NCBI GenBank assembly: GCA_036346155.1
Contig: JARFIY010000046.1
Location: forward strand, 13,641,501-13,705,500
Origin: Sinelater perroti
Taxonomy: Eukaryota > Arthropoda > Insecta > Coleoptera > Elateridae
DNA length: 64,000 bases
Reading direction: 5' to 3'
The notes under the pieces were generated by a model. The model saw only the letters and a program-made list of their open reading frames with translations. It was not told where the DNA came from and did no database searches. This document shows positions 52,828-62,900 of this stretch, piece after piece; position 1 is the first letter of the stretch; each line of letters opens with the position of its first letter. The position numbers and the translations under genes are program-made.

Positions 52828-53610
52828 GAAATCTAACTCTGAATGGACAACTGTAGCAAAACAATTCCTCATTGTTTAGGTAGTATACAAGTAGACAGCA
52901 CATACGTACAAATAGTAGTCCCAGAAATTAGTGACAGCATGTATTTCAACTATAAAGGAAACTTTAGTATTGTGCTTCTTGCAGTAGGTGATGTCAATTA
53001 TAACTTTACTTACGCAAATGTAGGATGTCATAGCCGAATTTCATATAGTGGTGTTTTTAAATTTACATTTTTGTATAAGAAGATGGTGGAAAATGGACTG
53101 AATATACCCCCAGAAAAATCTTCGCCAAGTAGATCCACCCCTATCCCGCATGTATTTGTTGCAGACGATGCTTTTGCACTATCCGCCCATGTGATGAAAC
53201 TATCCAGGACAACGATTGTGTTCATCGTTAGTAGAAAAATTTTAATTACAGAGCACGATGAATTATTAAAAACATATTTGGTATTCTAATTACAAATTTC
53301 TGAAAACTATTCGTCTGCACCCTAATAACGTAAAAGCAGTGGTTAAGACATGTATTCAGCTGCACTTTCTAAGAAGAAATTCTGAATCAAGGAGCTTTTA
53401 TACCCATCCATTATCATTTTATTTAGATGACAAAGATAGAAAGTTTGCTAGAGGAGCAGTGGCGATCTGAATCAGAAAATGGTCTAATACTTTTGCAAAA
53501 CATTCCTATAGTGTGAAAACCTACCGATGTGCAGAAAATTCAAGATGAATTCAGAGATTATTTTATATCTCTAACAGGAACTGTTCCTTGGCAAAACAAT
53601 CAGTAAAAAG
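52828..53610 (+). pseudogene. Harbinger transposase, DDE_Tnp_4 domain
   Basis: An open segment at 52843-53289 reads TIPHCLGSIQVDSTYVQIV, corresponding to 'FPHCLGAIDGKHIxI' with the first catalytic Asp displaced or lost. It continues with SMYFNYKGNFSIVLLAVGD (usually YYNYKGxxSIVLLAVxDAxY, second Asp present), then VFKFTFLYKKMVENGLNIPP and IPHVFVADDAFALSAHVMK, with the intact 'VFVADDAFPLxxxLMKP' motif. Frameshifted pieces follow near 53335-53420 (TCIQLHFLRRN, matching 'ACCxLHNFLRR') and a C-terminal VQKIQDEFRDYF with GTVPWQN (53528-53600). Together they give nearly the whole catalytic half. Confidence 0.85.
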
Positions 53611-53889
53611 GGTAATGACATCTATCTGCTTATTAATTCTTTTTTCTTAATTCTTAATGAAAATATTTGATTAATTGTTAATAAAGTTAAAAGTAATTAA
53701 AAAAGCTCTGATAAACTATTTTTCAGAAAATTTCTTACTTCATTGCGTGTCTGTCTTTCTTCGCCTTCATCACAATCAGTATCTTGACTTCCTCTGTATT
53801 GGGTAAACAATGAAACCAACTGGACGTTTTAGGAAAGAACCATTTTTTGACATCCCTCCTTTTATTTCTATTCTTATAATCTCCAGATG
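53611..53889. other. Harbinger 3' noncoding part
   Basis: AT-rich region between the transposase end and the GC-richer subterminal segment. No motif was seen. Confidence 0.35.
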
Positions 53890-54083
53890 TCTGACTCGGA
53901 GCACGTACACACTACGAAATGTTGCGCGACATTGTATCATGTTTCCGTTTAGATGGAAGACAAGCGACTTGAGATTTTTGTATCGCGATAGTCGCGGAAC
54001 ACGAGAAACTTGTATCGCAACACCAATGAGACTTGTCCTGAGACACTTGTTCCGTGACTTTACTCTTAGGTGTGTACTAGGCT
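53890..54083. repeat. Subterminal region and right terminal repeat of the Harbinger element
   Basis: A CpG-containing segment with ACACACTACGAAATGTTGCG, two TTGTATCGC words and a terminal GTGTACTAGGCT. GTACACAC occurs at both its ends in inverted orientation (53900 and about 54070), so it could alone be a small nonautonomous copy. However, only the outer end has a TAA partner that matches the left end at 49928. Confidence 0.5.
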
Positions 54084-54086
54084 TAA

Positions 54087-54300
54087 GACAAGGCACAGGC
54101 AACGCCTTCGGCTATTGTCAGCTTAACACTGCGTTTGTAGCCAATTACAAATGTATTTAGGTATACTAATTGTAGGTTTTTCTACTTTCTAAATGATTTT
54201 AATAAATAATAAGTGATTAGTATTCATCATCCTTAAGCTACTAAATACAAATAATTGGATAATAGACTAAGCGTGTGTGTTGGTGGTTTGCTAATATTGT
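54087..54300. other. Unassigned spacer
   Basis: AT-rich. It lies between the Harbinger right end and the LTR-element remnant. Confidence 0.4.
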
Positions 54301-55535
54301 CGTTTAATGACTAACGCATAATTGATTTCTGGCTAAATTGGCAAATGAGGGTAACGTAGTTTGGCAAGGTCCTTTGGAAGTTTCTTTAATAATAGCTGTT
54401 CCTTCTATATTTCTTCGTTTACGTAACTTATAGTATGTCCTTAAATTCCTGTTAGTATTATTACTAGTGTCAATGAGGTTTTGACCCAATGGTGGTTTGG
54501 GGCAAAAGGAGATTCCACCAGGCTGCCGATTAGCTGGTAGATTTTGATTAAAAATTTCTTTGTTAAACTTGTATACAAAAATCGGCTTGTGTATAGGTAA
54601 CTTTCTATGCTGGATTATCATCTTATGTTTCTTCTTCTTGTTTTATTTTTTCTCTCTGGTATTTTATATCGTTTATATTGATCGGCCATATTCCCATGAC
54701 GACTAAACTGGAGTGGTTGAGTATTTATGTTCCTTTATCGTAGCAGCGGCATTCTACTCTTTACTGAATTTTTAGAATAACCAGCAGTGTATTTGTACAC
54801 TTGTGGTAGGATATTGAATCGGTGTACTAGTGTAAGTATTAGTAGTATTTCGAATTAGACTTGGTAGGCAAGATTTCTAGTTTCGGTGTAGCAATTATTG
54901 TTGACAATAATGAAAATCTTCTAATTTTGGGCATTCTAAAGACCAAATCTAGTAGTCAATGATTATGAGCGTTAGGTGTGGATGTGGGATCGGTATGATT
55001 AGATGTTTTGTCTGTGACATTGATTAGTCCACGTTTACTTCGTTTAAGATTTAAAATATTGAATCGTTTTTGTATTTGTAATAATAAGCGCAAAATACTA
55101 GTTAGCTTATTATGTAATACTAAATTAAGTGATTGGAATTTTTTTGTAAGTATTTATAATGTACTGTTGACCTGAATTTCTATATTGCGAATATCTATTT
55201 CTGGTTTGGCCAAGTTAATAAGTCGCAGGAACGTGTGACTATCTATGATAATCTTAGATTGTCCCATTCATACTGGCACGATAGGGCTTCGTATTATTAG
55301 GAAGTATAGGGTAGAAAGTTCAAGGAGAAGGAGCAATAATATTCTTGCTTTCATCGTCTTATGAGATAAATTGTTGTGGTTTTAACAATATGCCGTGATA
55401 CGTAGTTTCTGTATTTTTCCCAAGTTTTCTCGTCCTTTTTTTAAATATGGCGTTATCTATGTCGATCTTAGCATAGTCTAAATTTTTGTTTGAGTTTTTG
55501 AAATTTTTTGTTGTTTGGTAAGTAGTTTGTTTCGA
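54301..55535 (-). pseudogene. Env-like region of a gypsy/errantivirus-type endogenous element (decayed)
   Basis: Directly downstream of the integrase remnant, the minus strand has a Met codon at about 55354, followed by a leucine-rich hydrophobic leader. About 100 codons later a basic tetrapeptide RSKR precedes Gly-Leu-Ile (about 55045-55025). Position after integrase, a leader and a basic cleavage-type site are the layout of insect errantivirus envelope genes. Stops and frameshifts occur throughout. A 105-codon frame at 54304-54621 may be its far end or unrelated. No intact protein is encoded. No flanking LTRs were identified. The call is made from layout and short motifs only. Confidence 0.4.
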
Positions 55536-56120
55536 ATTATTTCGTTAATCGTAATTTTCTACGTGGTCCATGGCGTAATTGGTTGCTTTCGCAACGTTAT
55601 AGAATTTAAACGGATTTTTTGAATGAAGTTTTACTCTGATTATTTGGAAAGGTACGTCCTGCACTGGAATGGGTGAGTTATTATATGCTAAATTAGTATT
55701 ATCCACCAACCTAATAATTGCTTCCGTGGGCTTTTGAGTGCTTAACATACTTAAGGGATCAATTAGTGTCGAGTAAAACCGTTCCACTGGTCTATTGCTG
55801 TTCGGGTTGTGGTCACTTGTGTGATATAGTTTAATTTTGTGAAGGTTGCACATGTTTTTTGCCGTGAAATTTTTCCATTCACTTCCGTTATCGCAAGAGA
55901 TATTCCGGGAATGCCATGCTCTGAAAATTCAGAATGTCGGCAGTTTCTATGCTTAGAGAAAAAGACTGTCGATAATGTTGATAAAATACTGGATAGCTAT
56001 TCTAAACGTGTATCCGTATAAGCGATTCAATGGTTCGTATCCAATAGAGGTAGGCTTTAGGGTGTCGTTCGTATTTTCCTTCCTGGCATATTTCGCCTGA
56101 GTTCATGTATTTTCGCATTT
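55536..56120 (-). pseudogene. Gypsy-type integrase remnant
   Basis: On the minus strand a Cys-containing segment followed by KYERHPKAYLYW (about 56080-56045) resembles the linker after the integrase zinc finger, where 'KYxRHP' is typical. DNGSEWKNF (about 55890-55865) contains the second catalytic Asp in the usual D-x-G-x-E/x-F context. HTSDHNPNSNRPVERFYSTL (about 55825-55765) contains the third catalytic residue, Glu, in 'NSxxPVERFHST'. The tail NLAYNNSPIPV (about 55700) is the conserved 'AYNNSxH' stretch. The integrase joins retroelement cDNA to the host genome. One frameshift lies near 55900, and other pol domains upstream were not recognised. Confidence 0.75.
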
Positions 56121-56129
56121 GTTTATTTT

Positions 56130-56320
56130 AAGCTAACCACGGGCACGAGGAATTCTACGTCCTCTCTCTTTCCCTTTAGACGGACCTGTCTAATACTGAA
56201 AACATTGTTTTGTTTTCCGATGGTTGTAGTGAACAAAATAAATATATCATAATGACGAAAATGCTGTCCGTAGGGCTATTAAATGAGTGTCCTGCTCGTA
56301 TACAAAATGGAGATGATCTT
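56130..56320 (+). pseudogene. Fragment of a repetitive uncharacterised insect protein (SDGCxxQN motif)
   Basis: Across a frame change the plus strand gives ARGILRPLSLSL, then NIVLFSDGCSEQNKYIIMTK (about 56197-56260). The motif 'hhhFSDxCxGQNxN' is the hallmark of a large uncharacterised protein family, often multi-copy in insects, with an RNase H-like appearance. Only this core is left. It lies upstream of, and on the opposite strand to, the gypsy-type integrase. Function is unknown. Confidence 0.4.
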
Positions 56321-56769
56321 TCGTATTATTGATTTTTTCTTTACGCAACCTCATTGTTTGGACTAACCAAAACAAATGTAAAGAAAACAAATATAAATAA
56401 GCTCTCCTGAGCAGCAAAATGAAATTATTCGAAACTGTTTTTCTATAAAGAATAAACCAGAGTAGCCTATTGCGTTTGGAAGGCAGCGTTTAAGGAAGAG
56501 GCCATACATTTTCTGTAAGCTTCTATTGTTTTGCTATCTGGCAGAAAATTTACAAAAGCTGAAAGCTGAATTGTACATTTACTAACTGTTCATTCTGGTA
56601 AAAGGCAGCGAACAGAAAGAGTTTTAATCTACTTGCGCCGCTAAAAATCAACATATGGCTATGATTATTGTTAGGTTTTATATAATGTGTTAAGAAGCAT
56701 ATCGAGATGTTCTTTATATAATGAGACAGACGTTGCTATAACCAAGCAACAGCGGAATTAAAATAATTT
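56321..56769. other. Unassigned stretch
   Basis: No clear motif. The last 100 bases may be degraded upstream jockey sequence. Confidence 0.35.
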
Positions 56770-57890
56770 ATTGCGAGGTTGAAAAATGGGAACTTCAATG
56801 AATACCTTACAAATATGAGTGCAACAAAAGACACAAACTATGCATTGTGGAAAGCAAACAAGAATATAAAATCCCAAAATAAACCAATTTTTCCTCTTAA
56901 AAAAGAAGATGGCTCATGGGCACGTACAAAACACGATAAAGATTATCTCTTTGCACAACTAAAAAAGTATTTCAACCAAATCCACTGCAGATTCCTATAG
57001 ATGAAGTATTTGAAATACAACAAGCCCTAGAAGTGTCACACCAGCTGACTCCACCTATAGACTTGTTCTCCTTGTCAGAAGTCAAAAATACAATCCGATT
57101 TAATTTAAGCTCCTAAAAATCCTCTAACCATAATGCAATTACAGGCAAACTAATTTAAAAACTTCCACCTAAAGGTCTTGACTATGTTGTGTAATTCTGC
57201 TCTGCGCTTGGGATATTTTCCAACTCAATGAAAGGTAGCGCAGGTGATTATGATTCCTAAACCTGAAAGATCCCACAAAATATCAGTTTCTACAGGTCAA
57301 TTAGTTTACTCCCTATTTTATTTTTAATTTTTTTTATTTAATAATTAGGCAAATTGCTAGAAAAGCAGTCACTTAAGCAAATAATGCCATTAATAGAGGA
57401 AAAAGCTATTATTAGGGACTATCAATTTGGCTTTCGAACAGTCCATTCTACTGTACAACAAGTTCATAGAGTTGTAAATGCTATCAACCAAATTTTTGAG
57501 GAAAAGAAATAGTGCACAGCCGTTTTTCTCAACGAGTCAAGCCTGCTCTTCAAACCAAAGAGTTATCTCTCCCATAGTGCATTCATTGTCCTTGAGTCAT
57601 ACCCGCCAGAATACTATTTATAAGTAAAATTTGGTCAATACTTAACAGCACTTCATTTAATTAAATCAGGAATACTATAGGGCAGCATCTTTGGTCCGCT
57701 CCTCTACCTAATCTACACAGATGATATGCCCAACCAATCAACATTTCCTCACTATAAGTTTTACTGATGATAAAGTCCTTACGGTAACAAACAACGGTAC
57801 GGTGTTAGCAGCAAATCGCGTTCAACAGAGTCTGGACTCAGTCGTGCAATGCACCAAAAAATGATGTACTTGGTTAAAGTAGTACTTTTG
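56770..57890 (+). mobile_element. Jockey-clade LINE remnant
   Basis: An open 73-codon segment at 56779-57000 reads FNEYLTNMSATKDTNYALWK, then KNIKSQNKP, DGSWAR, LFAQLKKYF. This is the jockey linker before reverse transcriptase ('YLxxLxxTxxTDYSLWKATK ... GSWARSxxEKAxLFA'). Further blocks: SLSEVKNTIR (about 57075), GLDYVV with LRLGYFPTQ-like sequence (about 57175-57230), GKLLEKQ (about 57352), DYQFGFRTVHSTVQQVHRVV (about 57418-57478), CTAVFLNES (about 57513, first catalytic Asp changed to Asn), GSIFGPLLYLIYTDD (about 57683-57725) and a decayed ADD region near 57765. It ends near 57880 without a thumb or tail and is inactive. Confidence 0.75.
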
Positions 57891-58679
57891 TACTAATGTA
57901 AAATAATTTTGGTTTTTTAGTATCTGAGTTAATATATCCTGTACTATGAAATGTTGATATCAGTAATACTATATTCCATATTTTTGGGCTAAATGATGCT
58001 ACGTCTTTACTAAATAAAACTCCAAATTAGGAACGTTAATACTGGATTTGGAGTAATACTATATTGCTCCACTGTTACGTCTGAAGCAAACTAAATGCTT
58101 TTATTTTACATAACATTAAGATTTTAGACCTATATTATCGGATTTATGCTAAATGAACTTGAAAGATAGTATATCATATAATTTCCGATAAATTTATTCC
58201 ATAATTGTCTGATTGGTGCAATGTTATCTCCTTTACTTGTATGTAACCTACCATTAAACCGCAAACAATTCAATAAACATTTCTACGACCTCTTGTATTA
58301 TTCTCTTCAGGTGACCCCATTTATCTCCTATATCATGTATTTCCTATATTTTCTTAGTTGAGATTTTAATCCCCTTGTATAATCCCTTCTCATTTCTTCA
58401 TTTTTTAAATAAATTTACACTATAACGTTTGATTTTCTTTCTCTGGAATTATTTGTAATTAAATTATTTTAATGTATTTATTGAATTTTTTGAATGTATT
58501 GATACTATAATTTTACATCTATTTATCCCCAAATACTGATAAATTTTAAAATATTATTACCTTGGCCACAAAAAATTTTTCTGGAGAACAAATAAAAATT
58601 AAACTAAATAGTCAATAACTCAACGTCTGAATTATAATTTGATAAACATTTGCTTGTTCAATAGAATTCAGTCCTAAAT
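57891..58679. other. Unassigned AT-rich stretch
   Basis: Nothing was recognised in about 800 bases of strongly AT-rich sequence. Confidence 0.4.
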
Positions 58680-59310
58680 ATAGTATCCTCATTCGTAGTG
58701 CCTACGGCAGCGCCCTGCAAATGACAATTGGTTTACCTCAGCAATAAATGCGTCTGGAAATAAGAGGCCTCTACAAGTCCTCCTTTCAGCAGCAGACAAG
58801 GAATATCATTTAGAAACGCTGCAGAAAAGAGGCCGCCACTCCTAGCCGTCTTAATTTTTCCCCCATTTCCATCCGAGCTCGCCGCCGTCTGGAACAGACT
58901 CCATTTGCGATTTCCGAAAAGGCTGCCACGGACAGCTGCCCTTAATTAAACACAATCGGGGAGTCCGCAGGAGCCGCACGATTAGTTACCTCCAAATCTG
59001 CCGCGGCGCTAATTAAATGTCGCATTAGGCAGGACCAATTTGCAATTTGCTCCTTGGGGGGCTGCCGAGAAGCAGAGCTGCGACGCAGTTTGACTGCGTC
59101 GCCGCCTATGGGCATTTTAATTATAATTTTTTGTACGTTAGATAACAGTGGCTGCTTTGTTTAATATGAGTTATTCGCTATCGCGCGAAAAACTTTAACC
59201 GCGAACAATACAAGTGGCTCAAAGTTGGACGGATCCGGCTGAGGCCATTGTGAAAAATCGGCTTCAGTGCGCTGTTGGCGGGACAAAAAGTAATTCTATT
59301 GTAGAAGTTA
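58680..59310. promoter_or_regulatory. CpG-rich island, candidate conserved host element
   Basis: A GC/CpG-rich, non-repetitive block: CTACGGCAGCGCCCTGC, CCGAGCTCGCCGCCGTCTGG, CTGCCGCGGCGCTAATTAAATG and GCTGCGACGCAGTTTGACTGCGTCGC. The last contains the inverted pair GCGACGCAG/CTGCGTCGC (59080-59102), a 9-bp perfect stem with a 5-base loop. TAATTA-type words are interspersed (CCTTAATTAAACAC, GCTAATTAAATG). No long open frame or transposon motif was seen. The mixture of CpG and homeodomain-type words resembles insect regulatory DNA. Confidence 0.4.
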
Positions 59311-59910
59311 ATCATAACCGCAACTATTTGACGCTATTCTAGTATTATACTACTAGGTATGAAGAAATAAAAAGCCTTTCGTTCTATCAGAAATAGACAT
59401 TTTCTAAAAATCCCTGTCTGTCTCAGCTTAGACGTATCTGCAAACAACTTTAGTTTCAGAATTTGTCCGGAGCGCTGTCTTCTGCTATTACACCATTGCA
59501 CGACGACAAAAAAGGTTTGTCCGTTCCCGAAGTTTTGGAGCGGCGCTACATAAATAAAGCATACCACGCCAAAAGCCTCCGACGTGCATGTCATTACCTT
59601 GCTTTGAGATCAGGTTAATTCCTAGATTCCTTTACCTCTGCCATTTAGAGGGTGCATTAAAGGCACTCCATCCAATTTGTGCCTTAATCTTGTTTGTAAA
59701 TTCTTTATTATGCAAAAGCTTCTTAGGTCCTTTGCATATTCTGTTATGTACACTGGGCATTCGGTTTCGTTGAATGATGTTTATCCTAGAAAACAAATTA
59801 CTTGGGAAGTACCAGAGTAATATTAAAAGCAACCATCTTGCTTGTCTCGCAGCTGGGAATTTCTGTTGGTGATTGCGATTCTAGAAGAAGTAATTTGTTT
59901 TTAATCTCTT
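59311..59910. other. Unassigned stretch, partly compositionally balanced
   Basis: Less AT-rich than what follows, with opposite-strand frames of 60-86 codons that I do not recognise. It may extend the preceding candidate element or be unknown repeat sequence. Confidence 0.3.
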
Positions 59911-62900
59911 CATCTTTGCTAAATGTTTGTTGAATTAAAATTTAGGGAAATTTCAGTAAATATTGTTTGCGTAGAAAAACATATAAATATAAATTCTCTT
60001 TATATCGTTTCTTATAATTTTGTAGACCGTGTACGAGACGTGTTAAAAAGTAACTTTCTTATATATATTCTCCTCAAGAATAATGGCTTTCAATTTTCAA
60101 GTAATAAGATTAAATATTAAATTTATAAGAGATGGTAACAAATTGAAGAGATTAAAGGACATTTAAATTACCAAAAAGAGGTAGGATTTATAAATCAATA
60201 GCTTTTGCTATATTATTGTAATATTATTACTACAACCAAAACAAAAAAATCGTATAGATTTCTAAAAGTTATGTTTATACGCGTATCTTTTATAACTTAC
60301 TAAATATTTTGTAGTTCAATTTTAATTTCTTCATTGTTTGAGTCGACGTTTAAATAATTCCTAAGATCTATCAAGTTTGGATTTAATAATTTTATGAGTT
60401 AACAATTTAATTATGTCAGTTAAATTGGAATAAGAAAAAATAATAATATTATTTTTTCAAGAATGTTAATTGTATGTGTAGATGGTAATAGAGACGAAAG
60501 CTAGTATACCTAAGTTTGAAAGAAACTAAAATATAAAGTTACATGTGTAGAATTGCAATTAAGAAATATAAAGTTTCGGTAAAAGGACAAATTATTTATT
60601 TTTGACAAAATACAGAACAAAACCTATTTTTGTAGCACTTATTCGATCATTTATTATTTTTCGTTCCACGCTTTTAACTTCGCATTCAAAATATTAAGAA
60701 GCAAACAAATCTAACAATAGATCTACGCGATAATCAAATAATATTTTAATATTGAGTGCATAAAACTACTTGCAAAGGTTTTAGATTAAACTGTAGGGGA
60801 TTTATGTATAACCTTCGTTAGAAAAATTCCCGTAATATTCAAACACAAGAAATGTGCCTTTCTTGTTAATATTTCAGTTAGTTGCAATGTTCAGTGTGCA
60901 CGGCTGTTAGCTTTCATGCAGATAAGTGGCCCCGTGATACTAATGTTTTAATTATTTTTTATAAAAAAACATGACGTGAGGTAGTACTACCAGTCGCTGG
61001 AAAAAGGCTTATTTTAAGAACAATAGTTAAAAAAAATAAGATTCATGCCTCTTCTGTTTCTAACTGTAAAGAAAAACGTTTTTAGTTCAGAGTTTGTATA
61101 CAGCAAAGATGCAACCTTGGCATCATTTAGGCCAAATAGGAAGAATAGTATTATTGATATCAACATTTTCCATTTATTCAAAAATCGAAGATCGATTATT
61201 TTACAATGATAGAAAGTCTTGCCTTTCCAATCTGCAATATTTGATGAAATTCTTTATAAAAAATCCAAGTCCAAAGACATTTTAAGCATATTTGAAGGAA
61301 ATAGAAGCCGCTGTGCAATATACCTTATAAAAGAATGAAATGGGTATAATAAGTCTGTTGTTTGTAAACAAAATTAAAAATCTGTTTACAAACATTGCTA
61401 CAAAAGTCTTGTACTCTAAAGAGCAGCGTAATTTGTTTTTAATATTAGTATTATTATTGTTATTAATTTGAAACTCTGTATATGGTAATGGTATATCAGT
61501 TACAACTTACGCAAATATTTTTCTGTATTTCATACTACAATAGTTTGCTTTAATGAATAACACAATGATATCTACGCGATTCTTATTTTGCATTAACATC
61601 ATACAAATAGGTCATAAAAGCTGTGTTATGAGCAATTTTTTTTGTATACAAGGCTATTTTCCGTAAAAAATTATTTAGTGGATACGTCACACAGACGATT
61701 GTTAACAGTGAATATTGTCTTTATCGACTTAAAGTTATCGCCCACCCTCAAAAGCTTCTGCCAGTAAAATTAGTGTTTTATCAAATGACTGATTTGGTAA
61801 TATTCAGTTTAAAGCAGCACATTTCGTACAAGAGCATTTGTCAAAGGGTAAGAACAACAAACGCAATAAAGAGATTAATACAGGCAAAATGAGACTACGA
61901 AGGTCTCATAGTATAAGATCTAAAGATAATAAGTGTATCAGTAAAATGGTACAATGGAAACCATAGAAAAAATATTAAAAGAGTTACAAGATTTCCTTAG
62001 ATATGAATTACACAGAATGAAGAAAGATAACTAATACTGAGTTCAAAAAGGCCAGAAATAAAATTTCATATGCTAAAAAACAAAGATAATTTCAATAATT
62101 ATTCAGCATTGATTTTGTGCTGCCTAAAACGATTATATCTAATAAATATTTGATGCCTCATAATCAAGATTTTTAGGCATACGTAATAAATAGGTAAGAA
62201 ATATTTGAAAATATTTGAGTTAAAAAGCTTTACGATAACATTATTTACAACAATTGAGATATATTTGGTCGGAAAACGCAGTGATTTATTTACGTTAAGT
62301 TCAATAATTTGCTAGTAACTTTTTCTTATCTGCATGATATTTTTATGACTTACGATAATAACTCACTATAAGAAGAATATTTTGATATGTTGCTTAATGC
62401 ACTATAAAAAAGCTAACAATAGTCATAGTTAAATTTGTTTTAAAATGACGCATATAGATTAAGAAGTTATGGATATTACCAAAGAAATTATTTTCTTCTA
62501 AGATTCTGACTAAGGTTTTCCGTGTTTTATATGAAGCATTTACTAAAGGATTTTACACTTTAGAGTTAGAAAATACCAAGTTTTGCTTATCATTCAGTAA
62601 GAATGCTTTATATTTTAGCATTGGCTTATTTATCTTACAAAACTTAAATTTAATAAAACAAGCATATAAAATATAAAAAGTAGCAAGTTCAGAGTTTTTT
62701 TAGTTTTATATACAAAGTATTCATACAGTTGTAGTAATTTCATTATGACTTTTACGTGCCTTAATGCCTCAATATTTGTTTACTTTACATGTTCTTCGAG
62801 TATTCCAAACGTCAATCCGGTGACACAAAGAAAAAAGGAATCATTATTTCTTATTATTATGCTTTTATACCAGCAGATCTGAATATTAGTTACGTACATA

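Larger units (their letters stand above)
49928..54086 (+). mobile_element. PIF/Harbinger element with TAA duplication, heavily interrupted
   Basis: Proposed bounds are 49931-54083, with TAA on both sides (49928-49930 and 54084-54086), the 3-bp target of PIF/Harbinger. The left end AGCTCAGTACACATCTAG and the inverted right end AGCCTAGTACACACCTAA agree at 14 of 18 positions. Inside are an N-terminal transposase piece (+), a large foreign segment, a MADF-like adaptor piece (-) and the DDE domain (+). The size (over 4 kb) is explained by the inserted GC-rich repeat block and a LINE. A 3-bp duplication is weak evidence alone, but family, motif and termini agree. The element is dead. Confidence 0.6.

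Noticed and set aside
53890..54083. Stand-alone MITE with GTACACAC ends
   Set aside because: No matching target duplication at its left edge; better explained as the subterminal part of the surrounding Harbinger element.
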